Shown here piece by piece: positions 8,035-14,896 of a stretch of 27,631 nt of DNA. The notes beneath the pieces were generated by a model. The model saw only the letters and a list, made by a program, of their open reading frames with translations, was not told the DNA's origin and did no database searches. Each line of letters opens with the position of its first letter. The first letter of the stretch is position 1. The position numbers were made by a program, and so were the translations under genes. Source of the stretch: Eikenella sp963548155 (GTDB lineage: Bacteria > Pseudomonadota > Gammaproteobacteria > Burkholderiales > Neisseriaceae); NCBI GenBank assembly GCA_963548155.1, contig CAUUTP010000017.1, positions 1-27,631 on the forward strand, given 5' to 3'.

Positions 8035-8107
8035 AGGCCAGGCAAACAGGCAAGCCAACGCCGTATCATCAATTCAGTCGGCTCGCTATCCCACTTTTCA
8101 GGTAGCC

Positions 8108-8629
8108 TCACCCATCCAACGCATCCAGTAAAGCAATCCGCGCGCGCAAGCCCCAATAGCTGGCCAGGCCGGTGGTGCTGTGGCGCACGCGGCCGTTTTT
8201 CACCAGCACGATAGCGGGCGTTACCTGCACCTGCCATTGCCGCGCCCAGCCGCCGTCTGCATCGTTTACCGTGTCGAACTGCCAGTCGTGCGTTTTCAGG
8301 TAGCCCCTCACTTCTTCATCGCTGCCCGATTGCAAAGCCACGCCCACCACAGGCACGCCGCTGCGCGCGAGTTTGTCCACCGCCGGAGATGTATGCCGGC
8401 AGATGCCGCACCACGAGCCCCAAAAATACAACACGGTGGTGCGACTGCCGCCTAATTCGGGCAAAGTGGTTTGCCGCCCTTGCAGAGTGTGCAGCGGCAG
8501 TGCGTCAACCTGCGGCGGCACGGCGGGGGCGCGATACCAGTCGAGCAGCAGGCTGATCACGATAAAGGTGGCCGCCATGGCGGCAGCTTGGCGCAGGAAG
8601 GAGAAAAGACGTTGGCGGATGGGTGGCAT
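8108..8629 (-). CDS. Membrane-anchored thioredoxin-like protein disulfide reductase (TlpA/ScsD-like)
   Basis: A periplasmic thiol-disulfide protein held in the inner membrane. The 173-residue chain has an N-terminal basic stretch and one membrane segment (about residues 12-30, FLRQAAAMAATFIVISLLLD). A thioredoxin fold follows with the active site WCGIC (Cys74 and Cys77) in VLYFWGSWCGICRHTSPAV, and a cis-Pro in QVQVTPAIVLV. The motif and size resemble ScsD, linked to copper tolerance, and DsbE/TlpA proteins used in cytochrome c maturation; the sequence does not decide between them. The stop codon touches a DUS (8097-8108), and a second DUS-like word (8294-8305) lies inside the gene. A Correia-type element ends 36 bases upstream of the start and might carry its promoter. 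Confidence 0.85.
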   Translation of the reverse strand: MPPIRQRLFSFLRQAAAMAATFIVISLLLDWYRAPAVPPQVDALPLHTLQGRQTTLPELGGSRTTVLYFWGSWCGICRHTSPAVDKLARSGVPVVGVALQSGSDEEVRGYLKTHDWQFDTVNDADGGWARQWQVQVTPAIVLVKNGRVRHSTTGLASYWGLRARIALLDALDG

Positions 8630-8665
8630 GGTTTGGTTCGGATGGTGTGTGAAAGGGTTGGTTTT

Positions 8666-8771
8666 TATAGTGAATTAAAATAAGAACGCTACGGCGTTGG
8701 CTCGCCTTGCCGTACTAGCTGCACTGTCTGCGGCTCGCCGCCTTGTCCCATTCTCATTTTAATCCACTATA
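8666..8771 (-). mobile_element. Correia repeat enclosed element, short form
   Basis: This 106-bp element starts TATAGTGAATTAAAAT and ends ATTTTAATCCACTATA, imperfect terminal inverted repeats. The interior, read on the minus strand, contains GGGACAAGGCGGCGAGCCGC, AGACAGTGCAG and AAGGCGAGCCAACGCCGTA, as in the 104-108 bp class of Neisseria Correia elements. It has no coding capacity and would move only with a helper transposase. Its right end (minus strand) creates CACTATAAA, a possible -10 box for the thioredoxin-like gene. Confidence 0.85.
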
Positions 8772-8773
8772 AC

Positions 8774-8854
8774 TTTTCGGCTGCGCTTTAGCTGCGCAGA
8801 AACTTCGTGGAAGTGCGCTTTCAGGTAGCCTGTTTGATAAAAGGCTACCTGAAA
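8774..8854 (-). repeat. Modular repeat plus DUS inverted pair, downstream of the unknown gene
   Basis: A DUS pair (8820-8831 and 8842-8853) sits 39 bases after the stop of the next minus-strand gene and can act as its terminator. Leading away from the first DUS on the minus strand is a modular repeat: GCGCACTTCCACGAAGTTTC, then TGCGCAGCTAAAGCGCAGC. Confidence 0.65.
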
Positions 8855-8892
8855 AACAATGCAAAGCAGTTTTTCGACAACGGATGTTAGCC

Positions 8893-9414
8893 TTATTTTT
8901 CATGCAGCTGGTGGATTTCGTTTTTCAGCCATTCATCCCAGTCGGGGCGCTGGCGGCGGAGGGCTTCGTTCCAGTAGAGACAGTCCCTTGCAATGCCGCG
9001 CGCGGCTTCGGTGTCGCGGGCAATCATGCGGGCAACGAAGGGTTCGAGCATTGCTGCGCTGTGCCGCATGCCGCCGTGGTCGCCGTAGGTGCGGCAGGTT
9101 TCGGGATGAAGCACGTCGAGCAGGGTTTCGATTTCGGGCTGGAGGGCGAGCCACGAGCCGTTGTCATCGCCTGAATTAAGCACTTCTTCCAGCCAATATT
9201 TGATGTTTTCCAGCCCTTGAAAACGCGGATCGTGCCAGAGCAGGTGCAGGGTGTCGAGCTGGGCTTTGCTTTCCGGTATGCCTTGCGGGTTGTCGTGATC
9301 AAACAGCCAGACGAGCTCATAAAGGGTGCGATTGTGCTGGGTTGCGGGCAGGGCGAGCAGGATGTCGCACACTTGCTCGGTGGTGTGCCAGTGGGGGAGG
9401 CTGAGTTTGGGCAT
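8893..9414 (-). CDS. Hypothetical protein, soluble
   Basis: I do not recognise this 173-residue protein. It begins MPKLSLPHWHTTEQVCDILL, has no signal or membrane segment, and is rich in Trp, His, Asp and Glu (LYELVWLFDHDNPQGIPESK, DDNGSWLALQPEIETLLDVL, LYWNEALRRQRPDWDEWLKN). It looks like a mostly helical cytosolic protein. The start at 9414 is chosen because the frame upstream runs into a DUS pair and has no better ATG; a GTG or the HIM just upstream is possible. It is divergent from murJ. Confidence 0.65.
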   Translation of the reverse strand: MPKLSLPHWHTTEQVCDILLALPATQHNRTLYELVWLFDHDNPQGIPESKAQLDTLHLLWHDPRFQGLENIKYWLEEVLNSGDDNGSWLALQPEIETLLDVLHPETCRTYGDHGGMRHSAAMLEPFVARMIARDTEAARGIARDCLYWNEALRRQRPDWDEWLKNEIHQLHEK

Positions 9415-9438
9415 GATGTGTTTGGTGTGGGAGGTAAG

Positions 9439-9476
9439 TTTCAGGTAGCCTGCTTGGCAAAATAGGCTACCTGAAA
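9439..9476. repeat. DUS inverted pair between divergent genes
   Basis: Reverse copy at 9440-9451, forward copy at 9464-9475. Both flanking genes start outward from here, so it is not a terminator for either annotated gene. Confidence 0.8.
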
Positions 9477-9540
9477 GCTTATTCAACGTTTCGCGCGGCA
9501 TTCTACCGTATCTTCGCTCGTTTGCCCTGCGTTGCGGCCG

Positions 9541-9611
9541 GCGCTTTAGCTTCGCAGAAACTTCGCTTCGCTCCGTTTTAACTGCGTTGAAGCTGCGCTT
9601 TCAGGTAGCCT
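9541..9611 (-). repeat. DUS-anchored modular repeat
   Basis: Read on the minus strand: DUS (9600-9611), AGCTTCAACGCAGTTAAAAC, GGAGCGAAGCGAAGTTTC, TGCGAAGCTAAAGCGC. It is almost identical to the first unit at 7905. It ends about 75 bases before murJ and lies in its promoter region. Confidence 0.75.
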
Positions 9612-9684
9612 TTTCTTCGGCCCCTCCCACAAAAGCGGCTGCTTGCGGTACACTTGCGCCCGTTTTATCGATAGGTAGGAAAGC

Positions 9685-11223
9685 ATGAACCTTCTTAGCG
9701 CGTTGGCGAAAATCGGCAGCATGACCATGCTGTCGCGGGTGCTCGGTTTTGTGCGCGATGCGGTGTTGGCGCGGATTTTCGGCGCGGGCATTGCGATGGA
9801 CGCATTCGTGGTGGCCTTCCGCCTGCCCAACCTGCTGCGCCGTATTTTTGCCGAAGGGGCGTTTTCGCAGGCTTTTGTGCCGATTTTGGCGGAATACCGG
9901 CAGAAGAAATCGCCGGCAGAAACGCAGGAATTTGTGCAGCATGTGGCGGGGATGCTGATGTTTGCGCTGCTCATCGTTACCGCCATCGGCGTGCTGGCGG
10001 CGCCGGCGGTGATTTGGGCCACGGCCAGCGGCTGGGGCGGCAAGCCGGAGAAGTTTATGTTGGCTTCTCAGCTCTTGCGGATTATTTTCCCCTACATTTT
10101 GCTGATTTCACTATCGTCTTTAGTGGGCAGCATCCTCAACACTTACGGCAAGTTTTCCGTGCCGGCCTTCACGCCGGTGTTGCTGAATGTGTCGCTCATC
10201 GGCTTTGCACTGCTGGGGGCGAAGCATTTCGAGCAGCCGGTAATGGCCTTGGGCTGGGGAGTGTTCTGCGGCGGGATACTGCAACTGGGTTTCCAGCTGC
10301 CTTGGCTGTTTAAGCTGGGCTTTTTGAAAATACCGAAGCTGCGTTTCGGCGATCCGGCGGTGAACCGCGTGATCAAACAGATGGCACCGGCCATTTTGGG
10401 CACGTCGGTGGCGCAGGTGTCGTTGGTGATCAACACGAATATCGCGTCGTACTTGCAAAGCGGCAGCGTGTCGTGGATGTATTTTGCCGACCGGCTGATG
10501 GAGCTGCCCACCGGTGTGTTGGGCGTGGCGCTGGGCACGATTCTGCTGCCGGGGCTGTCTAAACACGCCGCCACGGGCGACAAACGGGAATTTTCCGCGC
10601 TGCTGGATTGGGGCTTGCGCCTGTGCCTGCTGCTTACGGCTCCGGCGGCGGTGGGCATGGCGGTACTGGCCTTCCCGCTGGTGGCCACGCTGTTTATGTA
10701 TAACAAAATCGGCGTGCACGACGCACAGATGACGCAACAGGCGCTGATTGCCTATGCGGTGGGTCTGCTGGGGCTGATTCTGATTAAGGTGCTGGCACCG
10801 GGTTTTTACGCGCAGAAAAACATCAAAACGCCGGTGAAGGTGGCGATTGTGACGTTGGTGTGCACGCAGCTGATGAACCTGATGTTTGTGTGGAAGCTGC
10901 AGCATGCGGGGCTGGCGTTATCCATCAGCCTGGGCGCGTGTATCAATGCGGCGTTCCTGTTTTTATTGTTGCGGATTAAAGAGATGTATCAGCCCAAAGC
11001 GGGCTGGCGCGCATTTTTGCTGAAGCTGGCGATTGCGCTGGCCGTGATGGCCGGCGGGCTTTGGGCGGTGCAGCATTATGTGGCGCTGGAATGGGTGCAT
11101 GTGGGCGGCTTGCGGCGCACGGGGCAGCTGTTTGCGCTAATCGGTTTCGGCATGGTGCTGTATTTTTCCACGCTGGGGCTGCTGGGCTTCCGGCCGCGCC
11201 ACTTCAAGCGGCGGGAGATGTAG
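9685..11223 (+). CDS. murJ: Lipid II flippase MurJ
   Basis: Moves the lipid-linked peptidoglycan precursor lipid II across the inner membrane; essential in many bacteria. The 512-residue protein starts MNLLSALAKIGSMTMLSRVL and has the length and many hydrophobic segments of the 14-helix MOP-superfamily flippases. The residues shown to matter in E. coli MurJ are at the same numbers: Arg18, Arg24, Asp39, Arg52 and Glu57, in SRVLGFVRD, GIAMDAFVVAF and LPNLLRRIFAEGAFSQAFVP. The ATG at 9685 follows TAGGAAAG. A DUS pair follows the stop. Confidence 0.97.
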   Translation: MNLLSALAKIGSMTMLSRVLGFVRDAVLARIFGAGIAMDAFVVAFRLPNLLRRIFAEGAFSQAFVPILAEYRQKKSPAETQEFVQHVAGMLMFALLIVTAIGVLAAPAVIWATASGWGGKPEKFMLASQLLRIIFPYILLISLSSLVGSILNTYGKFSVPAFTPVLLNVSLIGFALLGAKHFEQPVMALGWGVFCGGILQLGFQLPWLFKLGFLKIPKLRFGDPAVNRVIKQMAPAILGTSVAQVSLVINTNIASYLQSGSVSWMYFADRLMELPTGVLGVALGTILLPGLSKHAATGDKREFSALLDWGLRLCLLLTAPAAVGMAVLAFPLVATLFMYNKIGVHDAQMTQQALIAYAVGLLGLILIKVLAPGFYAQKNIKTPVKVAIVTLVCTQLMNLMFVWKLQHAGLALSISLGACINAAFLFLLLRIKEMYQPKAGWRAFLLKLAIALAVMAGGLWAVQHYVALEWVHVGGLRRTGQLFALIGFGMVLYFSTLGLLGFRPRHFKRREM

Positions 11224-11230
11224 CTGGAGG

Positions 11231-11272
11231 TTTCAGGTAGCCTTTCGGCCGGCCGCGGGAGGCTACCTGAAA
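11231..11272 (+). terminator. DUS inverted pair after murJ
   Basis: Reverse DUS at 11232-11243 and forward DUS at 11260-11271; the loop itself contains the palindrome GGCCGGCC. It starts eight bases after the murJ stop. Confidence 0.75.
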
Positions 11273-11321
11273 ATTGGAAAGCACAACTGCAATGAAGTTA
11301 AAACCACCATCCAAACAAAAC

Positions 11322-11359
11322 AATCCGCCGGCAAACCATCGTGTTTGCCGGCGGATTTT
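11322..11359 (-). terminator. Intrinsic terminator of the small membrane protein gene
   Basis: AATCCGCCGGCAAAC pairs perfectly with GTTTGCCGGCGGATT around a six-base loop. It lies 17 bases after the stop of the minus-strand gene and is followed on that strand by TGTTTTGTTT. It may also back up termination of murJ. Confidence 0.85.
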
Positions 11360-11376
11360 ATCGCTTCGGGGGAGGA

Positions 11377-11598
11377 TTATTCGTCGTCTTCATCTGCCAA
11401 GGCAGGATGCGCCGCTTCCTGATTGCGGCCGATCAGCCACAACACGCCGCCCACCACAACGAATGCAATCTTAATGCCCCAGGCCACGCCGTCGCCCCAG
11501 TTGTAAATCCAAGCCAATACTTTCGGCACACGGTTGAAGAAGTCTAGAAAAATCGCCAGGATGCCCAAAATGGCCAAAGTGCTGCCTATGTTTTGCAT
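11377..11598 (-). CDS. Small two-helix membrane protein, hypothetical
   Basis: A 73-residue protein starting MQNIGSTLAILGILAIFLDF, with hydrophobic segments at about 4-20 and 41-57 and an acidic tail ending ALADEDDE. AAGGGGA stands five to six bases before the ATG at 11598, a good ribosome site that decides the start. The gene is divergent from luxS with 125 bases between. No function can be assigned. Confidence 0.75.
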   Translation of the reverse strand: MQNIGSTLAILGILAIFLDFFNRVPKVLAWIYNWGDGVAWGIKIAFVVVGGVLWLIGRNQEAAHPALADEDDE

Positions 11599-11658
11599 GA
11601 TTGTCCCCTTGTTGTATGGTTGAGAAAGAGGCGAAATTCTACACAAAGCATACATTTT

Positions 11659-11686
11659 TTCAAGCCACAAGCGAAAATGGTATGAT
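11659..11686 (+). promoter_or_regulatory. Possible luxS promoter
   Basis: TTCAAG (11659-11664) and TATGAT (11681-11686) are separated by 16 bases, about 38 bases before the luxS start. The -35 box is weak. Confidence 0.35.
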
Positions 11687-11723
11687 ACCGCCTTCGCAAT
11701 CCCAACACACCAAAGGAACCGCC

Positions 11724-12233
11724 ATGCCTCTGCTCGACAGCTTCACCGTAGACCACACCCGTATGCACGCCCCCGCCGTGCGCGTGGCCAAAAATATGCG
11801 TACCCCAAAAGGCGACGACATCACCGTGTTCGACCTGCGCTTCTGCGTGCCCAACCAAGAAATCCTGCCCGAAAAAGGCATCCACACGCTGGAACACCTG
11901 TTTGCCGGCTTCATGCGCGAGCATCTCAACGGCGCCAACGTGGAAATCATCGACATTTCCCCCATGGGCTGCCGCACCGGCTTCTACATGAGCCTCATCG
12001 GCACCCCCAGTGAAGAAGCCGTAGCCGCCGCCTGGCAAGCCGCCATGCAGGATATTTTAAACGTACAGAACCAAAGCCAAATCCCCGAGCTGAACGAATA
12101 CCAATGCGGCACCTACCGCATGCACTCCCTCGAAGAAGCGAAAGAAATCGCCCGCAACATCCTCGCCCGCCAAATCGGCATCAGCAAAAACGCCGACCTC
12201 GCCCTGAGCGAAGACATTCTCGGCAAGCTATAA
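11724..12233 (+). CDS. luxS: S-ribosylhomocysteine lyase LuxS
   Basis: Cleaves S-ribosylhomocysteine to homocysteine and DPD, the precursor of autoinducer-2, in the activated methyl cycle. The 169-residue product starts MPLLDSFTVDHTRMHAPAVR. The metal site HxxEH is at His54, Glu57 and His58 (IHTLEHLFAGF), with the third metal ligand Cys128 in EYQCGTYRMHS. Cys83 of the catalytic pair is in SPMGCRTGFYM. The ATG at 11724 follows AAAGGAACC and matches family starts; the frame upstream to 11601 is untranslated leader. A DUS pair follows. Confidence 0.97.
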   Translation: MPLLDSFTVDHTRMHAPAVRVAKNMRTPKGDDITVFDLRFCVPNQEILPEKGIHTLEHLFAGFMREHLNGANVEIIDISPMGCRTGFYMSLIGTPSEEAVAAAWQAAMQDILNVQNQSQIPELNEYQCGTYRMHSLEEAKEIARNILARQIGISKNADLALSEDILGKL

Positions 12234-12246
12234 ATAGCCAAATAAA

Positions 12247-12280
12247 GAGGCTACCTGAAAAATAGGTTTCAGGTAGCCTC
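12247..12280 (+). terminator. DUS inverted pair after luxS
   Basis: Forward DUS 12248-12259 and reverse DUS 12268-12279 with AGAGG/CCTCT extending the stem, 14 bases after the luxS stop. Confidence 0.8.
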
Positions 12281-12316
12281 TATCGCCCGCCAACCCAAAC
12301 ATTTGAAACAAAAGCC

Positions 12317-12532
12317 ATGCAAACTTTCTCCCTCAACGGCCACGAACACATCGCCCTGTGCGACCTGCTCAAACTCACCGGCCTGGCCGACAGCGGTGGC
12401 CAAGCCAAAACCTGGATCGCCGAAGGCCGCATACGCCGTAACGGCGCAACCGAAACCCGCAAAACTGCCAAAATCCTCGCCGGCGAAGTCATCGAGCTGG
12501 ATAACGGCAGCGCGATTGAAGTGCAGGAATAA
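12317..12532 (+). CDS. S4-domain RNA-binding protein (YbcJ-like)
   Basis: A 71-residue protein made almost wholly of an S4-like RNA-binding fold. It starts MQTFSLNGHEHIALCDLLKL and contains the typical GLADSGGQAKTWIAEGRIRR followed by NGATETRKTAKILAGEVIEL. E. coli YbcJ has the same size and layout; it is thought to act in ribosome or RNA metabolism, but the exact role is not settled. It begins just after the luxS DUS hairpin and is probably transcribed on its own. Confidence 0.88.
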   Translation: MQTFSLNGHEHIALCDLLKLTGLADSGGQAKTWIAEGRIRRNGATETRKTAKILAGEVIELDNGSAIEVQE

Positions 12533-12540
12533 CGCTGCAA

Positions 12541-12623
12541 TAAAAGCTACCTAAAATTTAGCTTCGTCGAAACTTCGCTGTGCTGCGTTTTAACTCCGTT
12601 GAAGCTGCACTTTCAGGTAGCCT
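12541..12623 (-). repeat. DUS-anchored modular repeat
   Basis: On the minus strand: DUS (12612-12623), AGCTTCAACGGAGTTAAAAC, GCAGCACAGCGAAGTTTC, GACGAAGCTAAA. A decayed DUS (AAGCTACCTAAAA) is at its far end near 12543. It separates the S4 gene from the accessory pair. Confidence 0.7.
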
Positions 12624-12633
12624 TTCTCCCAAC

Positions 12634-13140
12634 CTAACTTTCCAATTCCTGCAAAATATAATCTCTCAAAGGCCGGTTATCCTTTAACACATCATCCATG
12701 ATTGCCTTAAATGCCGGATTCATCGCCTTCGTTTGCGAATCCCGCCAATGGTAAACGGAAAGCATAAAGTACGTTAAAATATCCCGTTGCCCGTTTCCTC
12801 CCTGCTTATTTTGCGCCGCCGCATCCGCCAGATTCCGATACCTCGCTTGCAGATAGGCAGAGCAGCTTGGGTATCGCTGATTCAACGGCTCTTCAGGCAT
12901 GACGGACAATAATTTTTGCCTGCCTGCTGCCGAAGGTGGAGCCTCGTTTTTCAACAGCAACAAACTGCTTCTGGAAAATTGTTGCAAAGCCGCCTGTTGT
13001 TTGGCAACTGATTCCGCTCCCTCTACACTGCTGCCGCAGATGGGAATCTGGGATGGGATATGCTTATTATAGAGAACTACCTCCGAATACGACTCTTGAA
13101 ACAAGAGAATAATAAAGAGAGAAAAAATAACCCTTAACAT
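12634..13140 (-). CDS. Hypothetical secreted protein, possible partner of the upstream Ig-like protein
   Basis: The 168-residue protein has a clear signal peptide (MLRVIFSLFIILLFQESYSE, cut probably before VVLYNK). The mature part is helical-looking, with two Cys (IPICGSS and YPSCSAYLQ) that could form a disulfide in the periplasm. I recognise no family. AAAGGA is upstream of the ATG at 13140. It starts 47 bases after the end of the 525-residue gene on the same strand, so the two are probably cotranscribed. Small periplasmic proteins in this position are often immunity proteins for an upstream effector; that is inference only. Confidence 0.7.
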   Translation of the reverse strand: MLRVIFSLFIILLFQESYSEVVLYNKHIPSQIPICGSSVEGAESVAKQQAALQQFSRSSLLLLKNEAPPSAAGRQKLLSVMPEEPLNQRYPSCSAYLQARYRNLADAAAQNKQGGNGQRDILTYFMLSVYHWRDSQTKAMNPAFKAIMDDVLKDNRPLRDYILQELES

Positions 13141-13187
13141 ATCTAGTCCTTTAATTACTATTTACTCATTCTAAACAATTGATATTG

Positions 13188-14765
13188 TTAATCTATAACC
13201 ATATCCTCAATAACTCTCCTATCTTCAAATGAATCATCCTTATTGATAGTCATAGAAAAATTACCTTTCATTACATACATTTGACCATTATTATGTAATC
13301 TTACCATCTGTTCAACTGTATCTCCCATCGTCTTCCTCCTCAAATTAGTCATAACCCTCCACTGAGTTTCAATTCTCAGCCTCATTTCGCTAATATCTGG
13401 AAGGTTTCTTATCTTCCTGGGATCATTTTCTCCACCACCAACAACATCAAATGCTCCAATAATATTATGTTTTCCATTTTCATCATGCACTCTTAACTCA
13501 TGAAACCCTTTACAGATAGAACCTCTTGGTTGTGAACCACTTATATGACAGTGTACTTTTCCATCATTGAAAACACCAGTATCAATACTTGCACTATCTA
13601 TCTCATTAAAAAATAGATTTCCAAAATTAACACTTGTCGGTAATAGAGTCATCCTCAACCCAACTACAAATTCATATCCTCCCTTTTTATGATAAATCCT
13701 GGGCACTAAGCTACCATGTTTATTCACGCTATCTAATTCATAATTTATCCCATATGGCCCAATAACTTGGAAAGATAATTGCTGCATTTCACATTCAGTT
13801 TGAGCAGTAATTAAAATACTTCCCACCTCATGCTGAGCCATAAAAGTAAAAGAAGTGGATGTTTCTTGTCGTTTATAAACAAGACTCCCGCTTATTGTCC
13901 AAGTAACAGGCTGATTGGTTGTAACCGTAACCACTTCGCCAACACCAATAGTTGTCCTCTGTCTATTAGCTGGTAAAGTAGCTTCCGTCAGAGAAGTAAG
14001 CTTCAATTTAGCCGTTTCGCTATCCTGTTTTACACCCAAAACCTTCCCCGTAGCCGGATCAATCAGCGCGCGCTGTTTGTATTTTTCCTGCCACAGCTCG
14101 ATACCGCGTTCGGTTTTGCGGATAATGACGCAGTTGCCTTCGGCATCACACAGGCTCAGGCAGCGGCGTTCGTTTTTCAGGCTGTCCGGCAGATGCGGGT
14201 CATGCTGCGCACAGGCAGGCTTAAAGCGGCCGGAGGCGGCATAGTAAATTAATTCGGAACAAGTCTCTTTCGGCCATGTGGTTTTACCTTTACAAACATC
14301 AGGTGCATTTTCTCTAGGACAAAATCTGGCAAAAACTCCTCCCGAGCACCAAACTTTACTTTTACGATCTGGTGTACAAAGCTGCCGTTGAGTGTGGCAA
14401 ACGCTATACCGCTCCAATGCTTCTGCAAACGATTTAGTTATCGGTTCCTCAGCACAACCGAAATTACTATCTGAATATCCTGCATAAAATTGCTTGAGCA
14501 AATTCACCGCCTCTTGCTTGGTTGCTACATCAACCTGCAAGCTCTTATATGGAGGCACAGACGGATTGTGCTCATGTAAATTGAGATTCACATAAAAATA
14601 GCGAACATGCGGAGGTTGGCATACTGATGGCCAACCTTCAGGCGCCACTGCCTTGCCATCTAATCTCAAATTCAAACAACGCCCGCTTTCGCAGTCTTTC
14701 AGGCCGCTCAGGCCGTTTACTATGTCGCCGGTTTTCAGTTGGGTATTTGCATGGATGGTTGCCAT
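13188..14765 (-). CDS. Cys-rich protein with Ig-like segment and unassigned C-terminal domain, possible contractile-system-associated protein
   Basis: I know no named function. The 525-residue protein (MATIHANTQLKTGDIVNG) has no Sec signal and no membrane segment. Residues 1-215 hold 14 Cys (for example CESGRC, CHTQRQLC, RCLSLCDAEGNC), suggesting disulfides or metal binding. Residues about 270-335 (TTIGVGEVVTVTTNQPVTWT, then SFTFMAQHEVGSILITA) look like a bacterial Ig-like domain. Residues about 335-525 (FQVIGPYGINYE, RMTLLPTSVNFGNLFFNE, RIETQWRV) resemble, from memory, the C-terminal half of unknown proteins found near T6SS and extracellular contractile injection loci. No such machinery is in the window. 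AAAGGGAAAGA precedes the ATG. DNA for residues after about 242 is clearly AT-richer than the part before it. Confidence 0.75.
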   Translation of the reverse strand: MATIHANTQLKTGDIVNGLSGLKDCESGRCLNLRLDGKAVAPEGWPSVCQPPHVRYFYVNLNLHEHNPSVPPYKSLQVDVATKQEAVNLLKQFYAGYSDSNFGCAEEPITKSFAEALERYSVCHTQRQLCTPDRKSKVWCSGGVFARFCPRENAPDVCKGKTTWPKETCSELIYYAASGRFKPACAQHDPHLPDSLKNERRCLSLCDAEGNCVIIRKTERGIELWQEKYKQRALIDPATGKVLGVKQDSETAKLKLTSLTEATLPANRQRTTIGVGEVVTVTTNQPVTWTISGSLVYKRQETSTSFTFMAQHEVGSILITAQTECEMQQLSFQVIGPYGINYELDSVNKHGSLVPRIYHKKGGYEFVVGLRMTLLPTSVNFGNLFFNEIDSASIDTGVFNDGKVHCHISGSQPRGSICKGFHELRVHDENGKHNIIGAFDVVGGGENDPRKIRNLPDISEMRLRIETQWRVMTNLRRKTMGDTVEQMVRLHNNGQMYVMKGNFSMTINKDDSFEDRRVIEDMVID

Positions 14766-14793
14766 ATTCTTTCCCTTTCTGCAGATGTGTTTG

Positions 14794-14826
14794 AAGGCTA
14801 CCTGAAAAAAGGTTTCAGGTAGCCTT
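14794..14826. terminator. DUS inverted pair upstream of the Cys-rich gene
   Basis: Forward DUS 14795-14806, reverse DUS 14814-14825, seven-base loop. It lies 70 bases beyond the potI stop and probably ends the pot operon transcript before the accessory pair. Confidence 0.7.
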
Positions 14827-14896
14827 CAATATAGGCCGCTTGATAACTGTAAATATTGGTATTTATTTGCAGCAAGTCAAATCTGCGGCCAGCTTG

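Noticed and set aside
7823..8053. N-terminal extension of Tpx
   Set aside because: The extra codons run through the repeat element; family start and ribosome site support 7822.
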